Below, piece after piece: positions 7,268 through 16,069 of a stretch of DNA of 64,000 nt; the first letter of the stretch is position 1, and each line of letters begins with the position of its first letter. The stretch lies in NCBI GenBank assembly GCA_052066835.1, contig JBQHRJ010000003.1; one strand, 5' to 3'. The notes beneath the pieces were generated by a model, which was not told the DNA's origin, did not search any database, and saw only the letters and a program-made list of their open reading frames with translations. Source of the DNA: UBA2821 sp902763335. GTDB taxonomy: Bacteria > Bacillota > Clostridia > Lachnospirales > Lachnospiraceae. The translations under genes were made by a program, and so were the position numbers.

Positions 7268-8995
7268 ATGAACACACTTGTTATTGTTTTAATTGCAGCA
7301 GTTATTTTAGTAGCAGCTTATGTTCTTTACGGAAGATGGCTGGCAAACAAATGGGGTATTGACCCAAGGGCAAAAACCCCGGCAGTAAAGTATGAAGATG
7401 GAAAAGATTATGTACCAACAAACGGATGGACAGTATTTTGTCATCAGTTTTCATCTATTGCAGGAGCAGGCCCTGTAACCGGTGCCATTCAGGCAGCAGC
7501 ATTCGGATGGCTTCCTGTTCTGTTATGGATATTAATCGGTGGTGTATTCTTTGGAGCCGTAACAGATTTTGGAGCTTTGTATGCTTCAGTAAAAAATGAA
7601 GGAAAATCCATAGGTATGCTGATTGAAAAATATATCGGTAAATTTGGACGTAGAATCTTTCTTTTATTCTGCTGGCTGTTTACATTGATAGTTATAGCTG
7701 CATTTGCAGATATGGTATCAGGAACATTCAATGCATATACAGTAGTTGATGGTGCAACAAAAGTATCCAATACAAACGGTGCGGCCGGAATGGTATCAAT
7801 CATGTTCATGGTATTTGCAGTAATATTTGGACTTGCAAAGAAGAAATTCAACTTTAGCGGTTGGAAAGAAGTAGTAATAGGACTTGTATGCATAGTATTA
7901 TCATTTGTAATCGGAATGAATTTCCCATTAATTTTTACAAAAGATACATGGAGCTATATCATATTTGTTTATATTTTCTTTGCAGCAGTACTTCCTATGT
8001 GGCTCTTAAAACAGCCAAGAGATTATATGACAACATTTATGTTTATAGGTATGATTGCAGGAGCAGTAATTGGTCTGCTTGTTGCACATCCGACAATGAA
8101 TCTTCCGGTATTTACGGGATTTAAAAATGAAAGTTTGGGAACACTTTTCCCAATACTGTTTGTAACAGTTGCATGTGGTGCGGTGTCAGGATTCCACAGT
8201 CTGGTATCTTCAGATACTTCTTCAAAGACAATTGAAAATGAAAAGGATATGTTAAAAGTTGGTTATGGAGCCATGGTATTAGAGAGCCTTTTGGCAGTAT
8301 TGGCACTTTGCGTGGCAGGTGCAGCAGCTTCAGCAGACGGTACGGCAGCAGTTGGTACACCGTTCCAGATATTCAGCCGTGGTGTAGCAGGATTCTTTGA
8401 AATGTTTGGTGTACCTGTTTACATTGCAACAGTATTTATGACCATGTGCGTTTCAGCATTGGCATTAACAAGTCTGGATGCGGTTGCACGTATCGGACGT
8501 ATGAGTTTTCAGGAGTTATTCAGTGTGGATGATATGGAACATGCAGCTCCATGGAGAAAATTAATGTGCAATACATATTTTTCAACAGTAGTAACATTAC
8601 TTTGCGGTTATGTGCTTACAAAAATCGGATATGCTAACATCTGGCCATTGTTCGGATCAGCAAACCAGTTATTAAGTGCGTTAGTATTACTTACACTCTG
8701 TGTATTCTTAAAAGTAACAGGACGTAGCAACAAGATGCTGTTCCCACCGCTTATTATCATGCTGTGTGTAACATTTACAGCTTTGGTACAGAGACTGATT
8801 GCTATGGTAGAAGCTATCAGTAATGCAGCAAAGGTAACAATACCTGCCGGAGAGACAACATGGGGAAATGTATTTGTTGCAAACGGTTTACAGTTAATTA
8901 TTGCCATCCTTCTTATAGCTCTTGGACTCATTATCGTAATCAATTCAACAAAGAGCTATGCAAACAGTAAAAAGAATTCAGAAGAGACAGTTTAA
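7268..8995 (+). CDS. cstA: Carbon starvation protein CstA-family transporter
   Basis: A 575-residue multi-pass membrane protein (about 15 hydrophobic segments) of the CstA family, which imports peptides and in some members pyruvate. The signature N-terminal half is visible: YGRWLANKWGIDPRAKTPA, VFCHQFSSIAGAGPVTGAIQ, and later VSGFHSLVSSDTSSKTIENE. The ATG at 7268 has AAGGAGAAAAGTT before it. It is transcribed alone behind a T-box, which links its expression to uncharged tRNA. That fits a transporter that scavenges peptides or amino-acid carbon. Confidence 0.92.
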   Translation: MNTLVIVLIAAVILVAAYVLYGRWLANKWGIDPRAKTPAVKYEDGKDYVPTNGWTVFCHQFSSIAGAGPVTGAIQAAAFGWLPVLLWILIGGVFFGAVTDFGALYASVKNEGKSIGMLIEKYIGKFGRRIFLLFCWLFTLIVIAAFADMVSGTFNAYTVVDGATKVSNTNGAAGMVSIMFMVFAVIFGLAKKKFNFSGWKEVVIGLVCIVLSFVIGMNFPLIFTKDTWSYIIFVYIFFAAVLPMWLLKQPRDYMTTFMFIGMIAGAVIGLLVAHPTMNLPVFTGFKNESLGTLFPILFVTVACGAVSGFHSLVSSDTSSKTIENEKDMLKVGYGAMVLESLLAVLALCVAGAAASADGTAAVGTPFQIFSRGVAGFFEMFGVPVYIATVFMTMCVSALALTSLDAVARIGRMSFQELFSVDDMEHAAPWRKLMCNTYFSTVVTLLCGYVLTKIGYANIWPLFGSANQLLSALVLLTLCVFLKVTGRSNKMLFPPLIIMLCVTFTALVQRLIAMVEAISNAAKVTIPAGETTWGNVFVANGLQLIIAILLIALGLIIVINSTKSYANSKKNSEETV

Positions 8996-9008
8996 TATAT
9001 GTTATAAT

Positions 9009-9050
9009 ATTCCCTGTACAGATCTTGAGATTTGTACGGGGAATTTTTTT
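9009..9050 (+). terminator. Intrinsic terminator after cstA
   Basis: ATTCCCTGTACA pairs with TGTACGGGGAAT (one G-U pair), followed by seven T residues. Confidence 0.85.
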
Positions 9051-9138
9051 ATCTTATTTGATATAAAAACGAGAAAAAGCTTGACTGTAAACCTTGTTTA
9101 TACCCTATTATAATAGAAAAAAGATATGGAGAATGCTT

Positions 9139-9477
9139 ATGACGATTAAAGAATTGGGAAATGTAGTTGCTTCTAATATCGAAGAAATAGAAAATCAGAT
9201 TCAGGAATTGTCCGGTGCATTAAATTTAAGCAGGGTGATTTGCAGCCGTAAAGATGGAATAGTCAAATACGAAAAACATTTAATACTTAACTATTTTGGA
9301 CTTGAAAATTCCGACGGGAGTGTTAATACGAGTGGGAAAAAGGCAGCATTTACAATATGTGCATATATTTTTGCGGGCGGAATGTTATTTATGTTGTTTT
9401 CATTGCTTGACAGCGGAAGCTTATCTTTTGCCAAATTTAAAGAAGGTGTTATGATACCGTTTTGGTGGTTTATTTGA
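9139..9477 (+). CDS. Small single-span membrane protein, unknown
   Basis: A 112-residue protein. I chose the ATG at 9139 (MTIKELGNVV) because GGAGA is 6-7 bases upstream; an in-frame upstream start at 9094 lacks a ribosome site. The first ~80 residues are soluble and partly helical (NIEEIENQIQELSGALNLS), and one hydrophobic segment (AAFTICAYIFAGGMLFMLFS) lies near the end. The protein stops abruptly after FWWFI, so it could be a truncated larger protein. I do not recognise a family. Confidence 0.45.
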   Translation: MTIKELGNVVASNIEEIENQIQELSGALNLSRVICSRKDGIVKYEKHLILNYFGLENSDGSVNTSGKKAAFTICAYIFAGGMLFMLFSLLDSGSLSFAKFKEGVMIPFWWFI

Positions 9478-9487
9478 AATTTAGATG

Positions 9488-9518
9488 TTGACATTGGTTC
9501 GGTCAACCGATATATAAT
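9488..9518 (+). promoter_or_regulatory. Promoter with palindromic spacer before the WYL regulator
   Basis: TTGACA (9488-9493) is followed by TATATA/TATAAT (9511-9518). The spacer contains the nested palindrome GGTTCGGTCAACC with core CGGT-CA-ACCG, so a bound repressor would block polymerase. The WYL regulator immediately downstream is the natural candidate, by position only. Confidence 0.55.
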
Positions 9519-9601
9519 AGAGTTGAAATTATAGAATATAAGTTGTATAATATATGCAGATAGAATACTAGAGAAATAAATTGTTTAGAAATGAGGTTGA
9601 T

Positions 9602-10660
9602 ATGTATACAATTCCACCGAAGAAGACGCTTATAGTCAATATATTAGATATTTTAAAGAAGTATACAGACGAAGAGCATCGTCTTAGTCAAAACGAAATA
9701 TTGAGTATTTTGGAAAAAGAATATAGTATGAAGGTTGATAGGAAGAGTATAAAGCCAAATCTTATGAACCTTATTGAAATGGGATATGACATAGAGTATA
9801 AAGAGTCTGTTAAAACGGTAAAGAATAAGAATGGTGAGATGGAAAAAGTACCCATTTTAACAGATTTTTATTTGAATAGAGATTTTACGGATGGGGAATT
9901 AAGATTATTAATAGATAGCTTGATATTTTCACCACATATACCAGCTGAACAGGGTAGAGAGCTTATTGAAAAGCTGGAAGGATTGTCAAATGTTTATTTT
10001 AAGAGCAGAGTAAAACATATCACAAGTATCCCTGATAATATGCCTAGAAACAATCAGATGTTTTACACAATAGAAATATTAGATGAAGCCATAAGTAAAA
10101 ATCGTAAGGTAAAATTTAAATATAATGAATATAGAATGGATAAAAAAATGCATCCAAGAATGGATGCTTCAGGACAAATTAGGGAGTATATTGTAAATCC
10201 ATATCAGATTGTTGCAACACATGGAAATTATTATCTTATATGTAACTATGATAAATACGATGATGTGTCAAATTATAGGATTGATCGTATAACAGATATA
10301 GAGTTATTAGATTGTCCATGCAAGGATATGAAGAATATTAAGGGACTTGAAAATGGCTTGAATCTTCCTAAACATATGGCGGAACATGTATACATGTATG
10401 GTGGAGAAAGCGTAAGGGTAGAATTTATTGCAAAAAAATATTTAATAAGTGAAATATTTGACTGGTTTGGAACTAGCGTAGATTTATTAGAACAAAATGA
10501 GAATGAAGTTCATGTATCAGCTTATGTTACAAAAGAAGCTATGAGAAACTGGGCACTGCAGTATAGTCTTCATATTAAGATATTGAGTCCGAAGTCGTTA
10601 GTAGATGAAATAAAGGACAATTTGGAGACTGTATTGGGAAAATATAATACAACAAAGTAG
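9602..10660 (+). CDS. WYL-domain transcriptional regulator
   Basis: Residues ~1-75 form a winged helix (LSQNEILSILEKEYSMKVDRKSI, seen as LSQNEILSILEKEY and KVDRKSIKPNLMNL). The C-terminal part is a WYL domain, with KVKFKYNEY, VNPYQIVATHGNYYLICNY and the strand-rich WCX-like end. WYL domains bind nucleic-acid or nucleotide ligands and often control phage-defence or DNA-damage genes. The ATG at 9602 is preferred over the TTG at 9581 because GAGG lies seven bases before it. The next gene starts 11 bases after the stop, so the two form an operon. Confidence 0.85.
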   Translation: MYTIPPKKTLIVNILDILKKYTDEEHRLSQNEILSILEKEYSMKVDRKSIKPNLMNLIEMGYDIEYKESVKTVKNKNGEMEKVPILTDFYLNRDFTDGELRLLIDSLIFSPHIPAEQGRELIEKLEGLSNVYFKSRVKHITSIPDNMPRNNQMFYTIEILDEAISKNRKVKFKYNEYRMDKKMHPRMDASGQIREYIVNPYQIVATHGNYYLICNYDKYDDVSNYRIDRITDIELLDCPCKDMKNIKGLENGLNLPKHMAEHVYMYGGESVRVEFIAKKYLISEIFDWFGTSVDLLEQNENEVHVSAYVTKEAMRNWALQYSLHIKILSPKSLVDEIKDNLETVLGKYNTTK

Positions 10661-10671
10661 GAGGATAAAGT

Positions 10672-11415
10672 ATGGTAAATAAAATAAGTGAATGTACCAT
10701 GTTAGAAGAATTATTTGAAATGTGGAAAGAAGAGCAAAAAAATGAAAGTGATGTAGACTGGCAGATAACAAAGGGAGAAACTAAAAATATAAAAAAAGAA
10801 ACTTTTTGCAAAGATGGAGTAATAAATCCAGATAGGTTTCAAAAACAAAGAATAAAAGTTCTGTTTATAACAAATGAATCAAATGCAGATGATTATATTG
10901 AGAATGGTCAAGCAAACAGATGTGATGATTTTATTGAATATTATGAAAGTGGTTATGATAGCTGGCGGGGAAAAATGAGAGAGAGAATATGTTCATTATA
11001 TATGGTAATAACAAATCAGTATGATGTGGAGCCGCAATCAGTTGCACAGGATTTTGCCTTTATGAATTTAAATAAGCGTGGTGGAACAAATCAGATAAAG
11101 GATGGAAAGCACATTGATAAGTATTGCAGTTTATATGGTTCTTTTATCAAAAGAGAAATAGAATTGATTAATCCAGATATTATTATATGGTTGGGGGTAA
11201 ATACTTTTGATATGAATATTCATACTAGATATCTTGGAGCAGTCAGGGAGGCAGATAAAGTATTTATGGAGTTTAATGGTAAGAGAGTACCAGTGATTAG
11301 AATGTGGCATACTTCATCAAGAAGTAAATATAGAAAACTGGACAAATTTAATAACAAAGTTACTGCAAAGTTGGCAGCAAAACTAGTGGATGAACTGGAA
11401 AGATATCATATATAA
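10672..11415 (+). CDS. Uracil-DNA-glycosylase-superfamily-like protein
   Basis: A 247-residue protein in an operon with the WYL regulator (AGGAGG before its ATG). Three features recall the UDG fold: a first-strand block KVLFITNESNADDY where UDGs have their catalytic motif; a central strand NPDIIIWLGVNTF; and a late motif RMWHTSSRSK in the place of the UDG motif HPSP. An N-terminal ~55-residue charged region precedes this. The resemblance is at the level of fold motifs, not close identity, so glycosylase activity is a hypothesis. A terminator follows 20 bases later, so the operon has two genes. Confidence 0.5.
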   Translation: MVNKISECTMLEELFEMWKEEQKNESDVDWQITKGETKNIKKETFCKDGVINPDRFQKQRIKVLFITNESNADDYIENGQANRCDDFIEYYESGYDSWRGKMRERICSLYMVITNQYDVEPQSVAQDFAFMNLNKRGGTNQIKDGKHIDKYCSLYGSFIKREIELINPDIIIWLGVNTFDMNIHTRYLGAVREADKVFMEFNGKRVPVIRMWHTSSRSKYRKLDKFNNKVTAKLAAKLVDELERYHI

Positions 11416-11436
11416 TCAAAATAATATTTATAAATG

Positions 11437-11472
11437 AAAGCTATGGACAGATTTTTTGCCATAGCTTTTTTT
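11437..11472 (+). terminator. Intrinsic terminator after the WYL/UDG-like operon
   Basis: AAAGCTATGG pairs with CCATAGCTTT around a 12-base loop, followed by a T-run. Confidence 0.85.
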
Positions 11473-11526
11473 ATACTAAAATTGTGCTTATAATGAAGAT
11501 AAATAATTTGGCAATAGGAGGAGATT

Positions 11527-12294
11527 ATGAAATTTACAACAGGGAAAATACTTACATCAGCAATAGGAAATGATAAAGTGATTTATATACCGGAGGGATT
11601 TACCCATATAGATGAATATGTGTTTAATGAAAACATAGACATTGAGAAAGTAATTATGCCTACAACGGTGAAAAATATAGGACGGTATGCATTTTGCAAT
11701 TGCCCAAATTTAAGAGAAGTAGTATTTAATAATAAAATCGAACAAATAGATGAAGGTGCGTTTTCAAAATGTAATAATATTAAAAAGATAAATATACCTG
11801 GAACAATAAGAAATATAGGAGATTATGCATTTGGAGATTGCTATAAATTAGAAAAAATAATTATAGAAAATTCTGGAGAAGAAACCGCTATTGAATATAT
11901 AGGTTTAGGAGCATTTATGGGATGCGTAAGCCTTACTAATGTTGAAATAAATAAAAAGGTTGAAGATATGGGGGAAGGGATATTTAAAAACTGTAAACAA
12001 TTAGAAAAAATAACATTTCCGTATATAACTGAAGGTTATGTTCCGGAAAAATGCTTTGAAGCGTGTACAAAATTAAAACATATTAAATTATCAGATAATA
12101 TAGATTCGGTATATAAGCAGGCGTTTGCGTTTTGCACAAATCTTCAAGAAATCGTATTACCAAAGAAGATAAGAAATATAGGTGAGAGGGCATTTTGGGG
12201 GTGCTATAGTCTTGAAAAAATTAATTTACAACAAAGTATTGATTTTATAGGAATAGAAGCATTTAGGGGGTGCAATAAATTAAAAAATCTATAG
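11527..12294 (+). CDS. Cytosolic BspA-type leucine-rich repeat protein
   Basis: A 255-residue protein made almost entirely of LRR_5 (BspA/Treponema-type) units of ~23-25 residues. The recurring pattern is I..IG.yAF..C..L..I..P, seen at NIGRYAFCNCPNLREV, QIDEGAFSKCNNIKKI, NIGDYAFGDCYKLEKI, NIGERAFWGCYSLEKI and FIGIEAFRGCNKLKNL. There is no signal peptide, which is unusual because most relatives are exported; this suggests an intracellular binding scaffold. AGGAGG precedes the ATG. A partner cannot be deduced from context. Confidence 0.8.
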   Translation: MKFTTGKILTSAIGNDKVIYIPEGFTHIDEYVFNENIDIEKVIMPTTVKNIGRYAFCNCPNLREVVFNNKIEQIDEGAFSKCNNIKKINIPGTIRNIGDYAFGDCYKLEKIIIENSGEETAIEYIGLGAFMGCVSLTNVEINKKVEDMGEGIFKNCKQLEKITFPYITEGYVPEKCFEACTKLKHIKLSDNIDSVYKQAFAFCTNLQEIVLPKKIRNIGERAFWGCYSLEKINLQQSIDFIGIEAFRGCNKLKNL

Positions 12295-12337
12295 AATGAT
12301 TTGGTGATTGTGAGGTTGGGTAAATGAAAGGAGAAAT

Positions 12338-12658
12338 ATGCCATATTTAGGACCGTTTTTTTATATAAATAATAGACTTATTACTAACAAGTGTACATTG
12401 GATGAAGCGAGACTTCAAGCAGATAAATTGGATAATTCATATGGGCATGACATGTTATATGATGATTATTTTAAAAATGGGGATTATATTTTTTTTCCAA
12501 GAGGGCGTGTAATCTGGGATAAAAGTAATGACAGGGCAATCATATATATTGATTCGAGTATCCATAAATCATATATAATTAACGCAATAGTTAAAGAATT
12601 TGAACTTGATAAGTTTGTGATAGAATACGATGAGCATTATAATGTAGTTCGTTTTTAA
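12338..12658 (+). CDS. Hypothetical protein, 106 residues
   Basis: An ORF with a good ribosome site (AAAGGAG) starting 43 bases after the LRR gene. The composition is aromatic and acidic (YGHDMLYDDYFKNGDYIFFP, RGRVIWDK). No membrane segment or known domain is visible. Close spacing suggests co-transcription with the LRR protein. I do not recognise the family. Confidence 0.55.
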   Translation: MPYLGPFFYINNRLITNKCTLDEARLQADKLDNSYGHDMLYDDYFKNGDYIFFPRGRVIWDKSNDRAIIYIDSSIHKSYIINAIVKEFELDKFVIEYDEHYNVVRF

Positions 12659-12752
12659 GCTGCTTAATAAATTTATAATTGATATCATATATACAATATG
12701 ATACAATAAAAGTATAACATAAACATAGACAGTAATAAATGAGTATTGTAGT

Positions 12753-13002
12753 ATGGGGATACCGGAAGAACAAACAAATGGAGAGGAAGTGCTGGATATG
12801 TGTAAAGCAATGGAAGAAATAAGAGCTGAAGAGAGAAAAAAAAGGCGAAATTCAGGGAAGAATAGAAGGTGAACAGAGAGGAAAAAACATTGGAAAAATA
12901 ATGGCATACATGGATATGGGGGTCAGCATAGAAGAAATAGCCGGAAAGTTACATGTTACACTTGGAGAGGTTAAACAGATAATAGCTGAGATTGGTGTAT
13001 AG
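12753..13002 (+). pseudogene. C-terminal remnant of an Rpn-family nuclease
   Basis: From the ATG at 12753 the frame reads EEVLDMCKAMEEIRAEERKK and then fails in a run of nine A residues. One base out of frame it continues GEIQGRIEGEQRGKNIGKIM and SIEEIAGKLHVTLGEVKQII to a stop at 13000-13002. This charged, repetitive tail followed by a small helix-turn-helix is typical of the end of Rpn/PD-(D/E)XK transposase-like proteins. The nuclease domain is missing. Confidence 0.6.
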
Positions 13003-13068
13003 ATAAGTATTTACATTGTTAATATAAAACGTTATTGTAAATACAAACAAGATATGATAACATATAGC

Positions 13069-13164
13069 AAGGGAATGAAGTTCTCCCTTAGTAAATATAC
13101 TAAAACCGCTTATATAGCTGATGACTTCTGCGAATTAATTACGCAGGGGTTATCAGCTTTTTTT
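13069..13164 (+). promoter_or_regulatory. Fluoride riboswitch (crcB motif) with expression-platform terminator
   Basis: GGGAATGAAGTTCTCCC (13071-13087), then TAAAACCGC (about 13100-13109) and AGCTGATGACTTCTGC (13116-13131), match the conserved blocks of the crcB/fluoride aptamer. The 3' block pairs with GCAGGGGTTATCAGCT to form a terminator hairpin with seven T residues ending at 13164. Fluoride binding would therefore favour read-through. Fluoride riboswitches are known upstream of cation:proton antiporters as well as crcB and fluoride-type CLC genes. Confidence 0.9.
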
Positions 13165-13195
13165 GTGCACATGTGAAATCGAAAGGAGAAAAATT

Positions 13196-14380
13196 ATGTT
13201 ACTGAGTATTGCACTTATTCTTATTGTAGGCATGTCTATGGGATGGATATGTAAAAAGGTAAAATTGCCGGGATTATTGGGAATGTTGATTACAGGAATT
13301 GTTCTGGGACCGTATGTATTGAATCTGTTGGATGAGAGTATTTTGGGGATTTCGGCAGAATTAAGGAAAATAGCTCTTATAATTATTTTGACAAGGGCAG
13401 GATTGGGACTTGATCTGTCCGGGTTAAAGAAGATAGGAAGACCGGCCGTTCTTATGTGCTTTGTGCCTGCCAGTTTTGAAATGATAGGTATGATTTTGCT
13501 TGCACCAAAGATTATGGGGATGACTGTGCTGGAGGCCGCCATAATGGGAGCGGTTCTTGCGGCGGTTTCACCGGCTGTGGTGGTTCCGAGAATGGTCAGA
13601 CTGATGGATGAAGGATATGGAACAGAGAAAGGCATACCGCAGTTGATTTTAGCCGGAGCATCTGTGGATGATGTGTATGTTATTGTTTTGTTTTCTACAT
13701 TTACCGGTATGATGCAGGGAAAGGGAGCATCATTCGTAAGCTTTATAAACATTCCAGTATCAATATTTCTTGGAATTGCCATAGGATTTGTTATCGGAGC
13801 GGGTCTTGCGTTTTATTTTGCAAAAGTACATATACGCGACACACAGAAAGTGTTAATCATTCTTAGTATTTCATTTATGCTGGTTGTGGCAGAGGACAGC
13901 CTTGCTACACCTATTACATTTTCGGCACTTATAGCAGTTATGTTTATTGGAATAGGGCTTAGAAAAAAACGTGAAAATGTTGCCGAAAGATTATCGGTAA
14001 AATATGGAAAACTGTGGGTCGCTGCGGAAGTTTTTCTGTTTGTACTTGTAGGGGCTACGGTAAATATACAATATCTGGGAAATGTAGGAATAAAGGCACT
14101 TGTGGTAATAATCGGTGCTTTAATATTCAGAATGATGGGTGTGTTTATCTGCCTGATAAAAACCAACCTGAAATGGAGAGAAAGATTATTTACAATGATG
14201 GCATATACACCTAAGGCTACAGTTCAGGCTGCCATAGGAGGGATTCCACTGGCACTTGGATTTGATTGTGGAAATACGGTTTTGACCGTAGCAGTCCTTG
14301 CGATAGTACTGACGGCACCGCTTGGAGCATTTGCAATTGATTTTTCATATAAAAAATTACTTTCGTGTAATAAAGAATAA
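13196..14380 (+). CDS. Cation:proton antiporter under fluoride riboswitch control
   Basis: A 394-residue membrane protein with about 11-12 transmembrane segments of the CPA (Na+/H+ exchanger) superfamily. Family blocks include KLPGLLGMLITGIVLGP near the N-terminus, the AVSPAVVVPRMV helix, and LAGASVDDVYVIVLF with the Asp-Asp pair placed as in CPA transport sites. The ATG at 13196 has GAAAGGAG upstream; an earlier in-frame start at 13163 lies within the terminator T-run and is rejected. Under fluoride control it may restore pH or ion balance, or take part in fluoride resistance; the transported ion is not shown by sequence. Confidence 0.87.
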   Translation: MLLSIALILIVGMSMGWICKKVKLPGLLGMLITGIVLGPYVLNLLDESILGISAELRKIALIIILTRAGLGLDLSGLKKIGRPAVLMCFVPASFEMIGMILLAPKIMGMTVLEAAIMGAVLAAVSPAVVVPRMVRLMDEGYGTEKGIPQLILAGASVDDVYVIVLFSTFTGMMQGKGASFVSFINIPVSIFLGIAIGFVIGAGLAFYFAKVHIRDTQKVLIILSISFMLVVAEDSLATPITFSALIAVMFIGIGLRKKRENVAERLSVKYGKLWVAAEVFLFVLVGATVNIQYLGNVGIKALVVIIGALIFRMMGVFICLIKTNLKWRERLFTMMAYTPKATVQAAIGGIPLALGFDCGNTVLTVAVLAIVLTAPLGAFAIDFSYKKLLSCNKE

Positions 14381-14532
14381 ATTCGATTATTGGTAAATTT
14401 TTATCATTTACACTTTTTGGCACTACTTATTTTGTGCAAATCATAGAAAAAATATTAAAATGTGTTGAAACTCTCTGAATGTGATATAATTAGCCGGATG
14501 AAAATTAGGAAAGCAAAGAAATGAGGCTAATT

Positions 14533-15954
14533 ATGAAGAAAAATAATTATTATTCAAGCATTAAGTTAAGTTTCAGAGATACAGTTCTCTGGGTAGCAAT
14601 GTTAGCAGCTGTTGTGGTAGTATTTGCGCTTTCTATGATGAACTATCAGGGAGCAAAAAAATCAACTGAAGACAGTTTTGAGACATCATTAAAGGATAGG
14701 ACGGAACAGTGTGCATCAGAAATACAGCATATATTCCAAAGAAAATTTGATATTTTGACATATGTTGCAAGCCAGCCTGAGATAAAGGGAATGGATCCTG
14801 AACAGCAAAAGCAGTATCTTGCAGATAATGCAGAGGTTCTTGGTTTTGAATCCATATTTATCATGGACAGCAATGGTACAGGATATTATTTTGATGAGGA
14901 TACTGTAAGAGATCAGAGTAATGAGCAGTTTTTTAAGGATATTATGGAAAATGACCAGTACATAACAGCACCATTTTACAGAGAGGTTCAGAAACAGTCA
15001 ATTTCAACAGTATGTGAGGCAATATACAATGGGGACCAAAAGGTGGGAGCCATATGTGGAGTTATTGATTTAGGAGCATTATATGATTCAGTTCAGGATA
15101 TTCGTGGAGATTACAATGTAACAGTTCTCGGATCAAATGGCTTATTTGTTGCAAGTAATGACATGGACTTAGTTGCACAGCAGAAAACTTACAAGACATA
15201 TTACAAGAATTCTAAGAAGATGCTCAATTTTCTTGATAAAGGGTTAGAGACAGAAGACACAACAGTGGGAGAATCAGAAATTGGTGGAACAGCAGTATAT
15301 GTTTCAACAGCAGATGTGGATTACTGTCATTGGAAAGTCTGTATGATAGCTTCTAAGAAGAAAGTTATGGAAGATATTCAGAGCATTATGAATACACAGT
15401 TTATGTCTATCGGACTTATGGTATTCGTACTCATTTGTATTTTTGTTACATACAGACATTTACTTGTAAGAGAAAGAGTTACATATGTTGATGCGAAGTC
15501 AGGGGTTGGAAACAGAGCAAAATGTAACATGGAAATCGGTAAAATAGATGATGAACAGGGTGTCACAACTATGCTTGTAGATTTCAGCGTTTATAAATAC
15601 GACCAGCTTAAGGAGTCTCTTGGAGCTATGGGAAGTGAAACGATATTAAAGGATGTAGGAAATATACTTGATAAATCTTTTGGAAATTATGGATTTGTGG
15701 GCAGAGTTACAGGAGATAATTTTATTGCCATATTTAACGGACAGGTTGATGACATATATAAGGCAGCCGTAAATGAGATGAATGATCAGTTAAGCAAATT
15801 CAATGCCAGAGAAAATGCAACATATCAGTTGACATTAGTGTATGGTAATGGTATCAGATATGCAAGTGCAGGTGAAAGTATAGGTAAGACATCAGATGAA
15901 ATGATGAAAGAGGCAGTTGATAATAAGGAAGTTATGAGATCAAGTATGGAGTAA
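14533..15954 (+). CDS. Membrane receptor with dCache sensor and degenerate GGDEF domain
   Basis: Starts with a transmembrane helix (TVLWVAMLAAVVVVFALSMM), followed by a ~250-residue extracellular double-Cache-like sensor (DRTEQCASEIQHIFQRKFDI, GVIDLGALYDSVQDIRG). A second helix (FMSIGLMVFVLICIFVTY) precedes a cytoplasmic GGDEF-like domain (YVDAKSGVGNRAKCNMEI). The catalytic signature GGDEF is replaced by TGDNF in GRVTGDNFIAIF, so diguanylate cyclase activity is unlikely. It may instead bind c-di-GMP or GTP or act as a scaffold. The ATG at 14533 follows GAGG; a start at 14521 is less well placed. Confidence 0.85.
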   Translation: MKKNNYYSSIKLSFRDTVLWVAMLAAVVVVFALSMMNYQGAKKSTEDSFETSLKDRTEQCASEIQHIFQRKFDILTYVASQPEIKGMDPEQQKQYLADNAEVLGFESIFIMDSNGTGYYFDEDTVRDQSNEQFFKDIMENDQYITAPFYREVQKQSISTVCEAIYNGDQKVGAICGVIDLGALYDSVQDIRGDYNVTVLGSNGLFVASNDMDLVAQQKTYKTYYKNSKKMLNFLDKGLETEDTTVGESEIGGTAVYVSTADVDYCHWKVCMIASKKKVMEDIQSIMNTQFMSIGLMVFVLICIFVTYRHLLVRERVTYVDAKSGVGNRAKCNMEIGKIDDEQGVTTMLVDFSVYKYDQLKESLGAMGSETILKDVGNILDKSFGNYGFVGRVTGDNFIAIFNGQVDDIYKAAVNEMNDQLSKFNARENATYQLTLVYGNGIRYASAGESIGKTSDEMMKEAVDNKEVMRSSME

Positions 15955-15972
15955 AATTACATAGTTAAGAGT

Positions 15973-16007
15973 GAAACCGCATGGGACATGTTCCTGTGCG
16001 GTTTCTT
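15973..16007 (+). terminator. Hairpin after the Cache/GGDEF receptor gene
   Basis: GAAACCGCA pairs with TGCGGTTTC around a 15-base loop. The T-run is poor, so termination may be partial. Confidence 0.6.
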
Positions 16008-16069
16008 GTAGTTGTGAAAAAGTTTATAAAAGGGTATAATTAATGGAAATAAACATACTGAGGAAAGAT

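Noticed and set aside
7489..7893. Minus-strand open frame inside cstA
   Set aside because: Antisense shadow with no start signal; cstA is clearly the real gene.
13115..13164. Simple terminator of an upstream gene
   Set aside because: The 5' arm is part of the conserved fluoride aptamer, so the hairpin is the riboswitch's expression platform.
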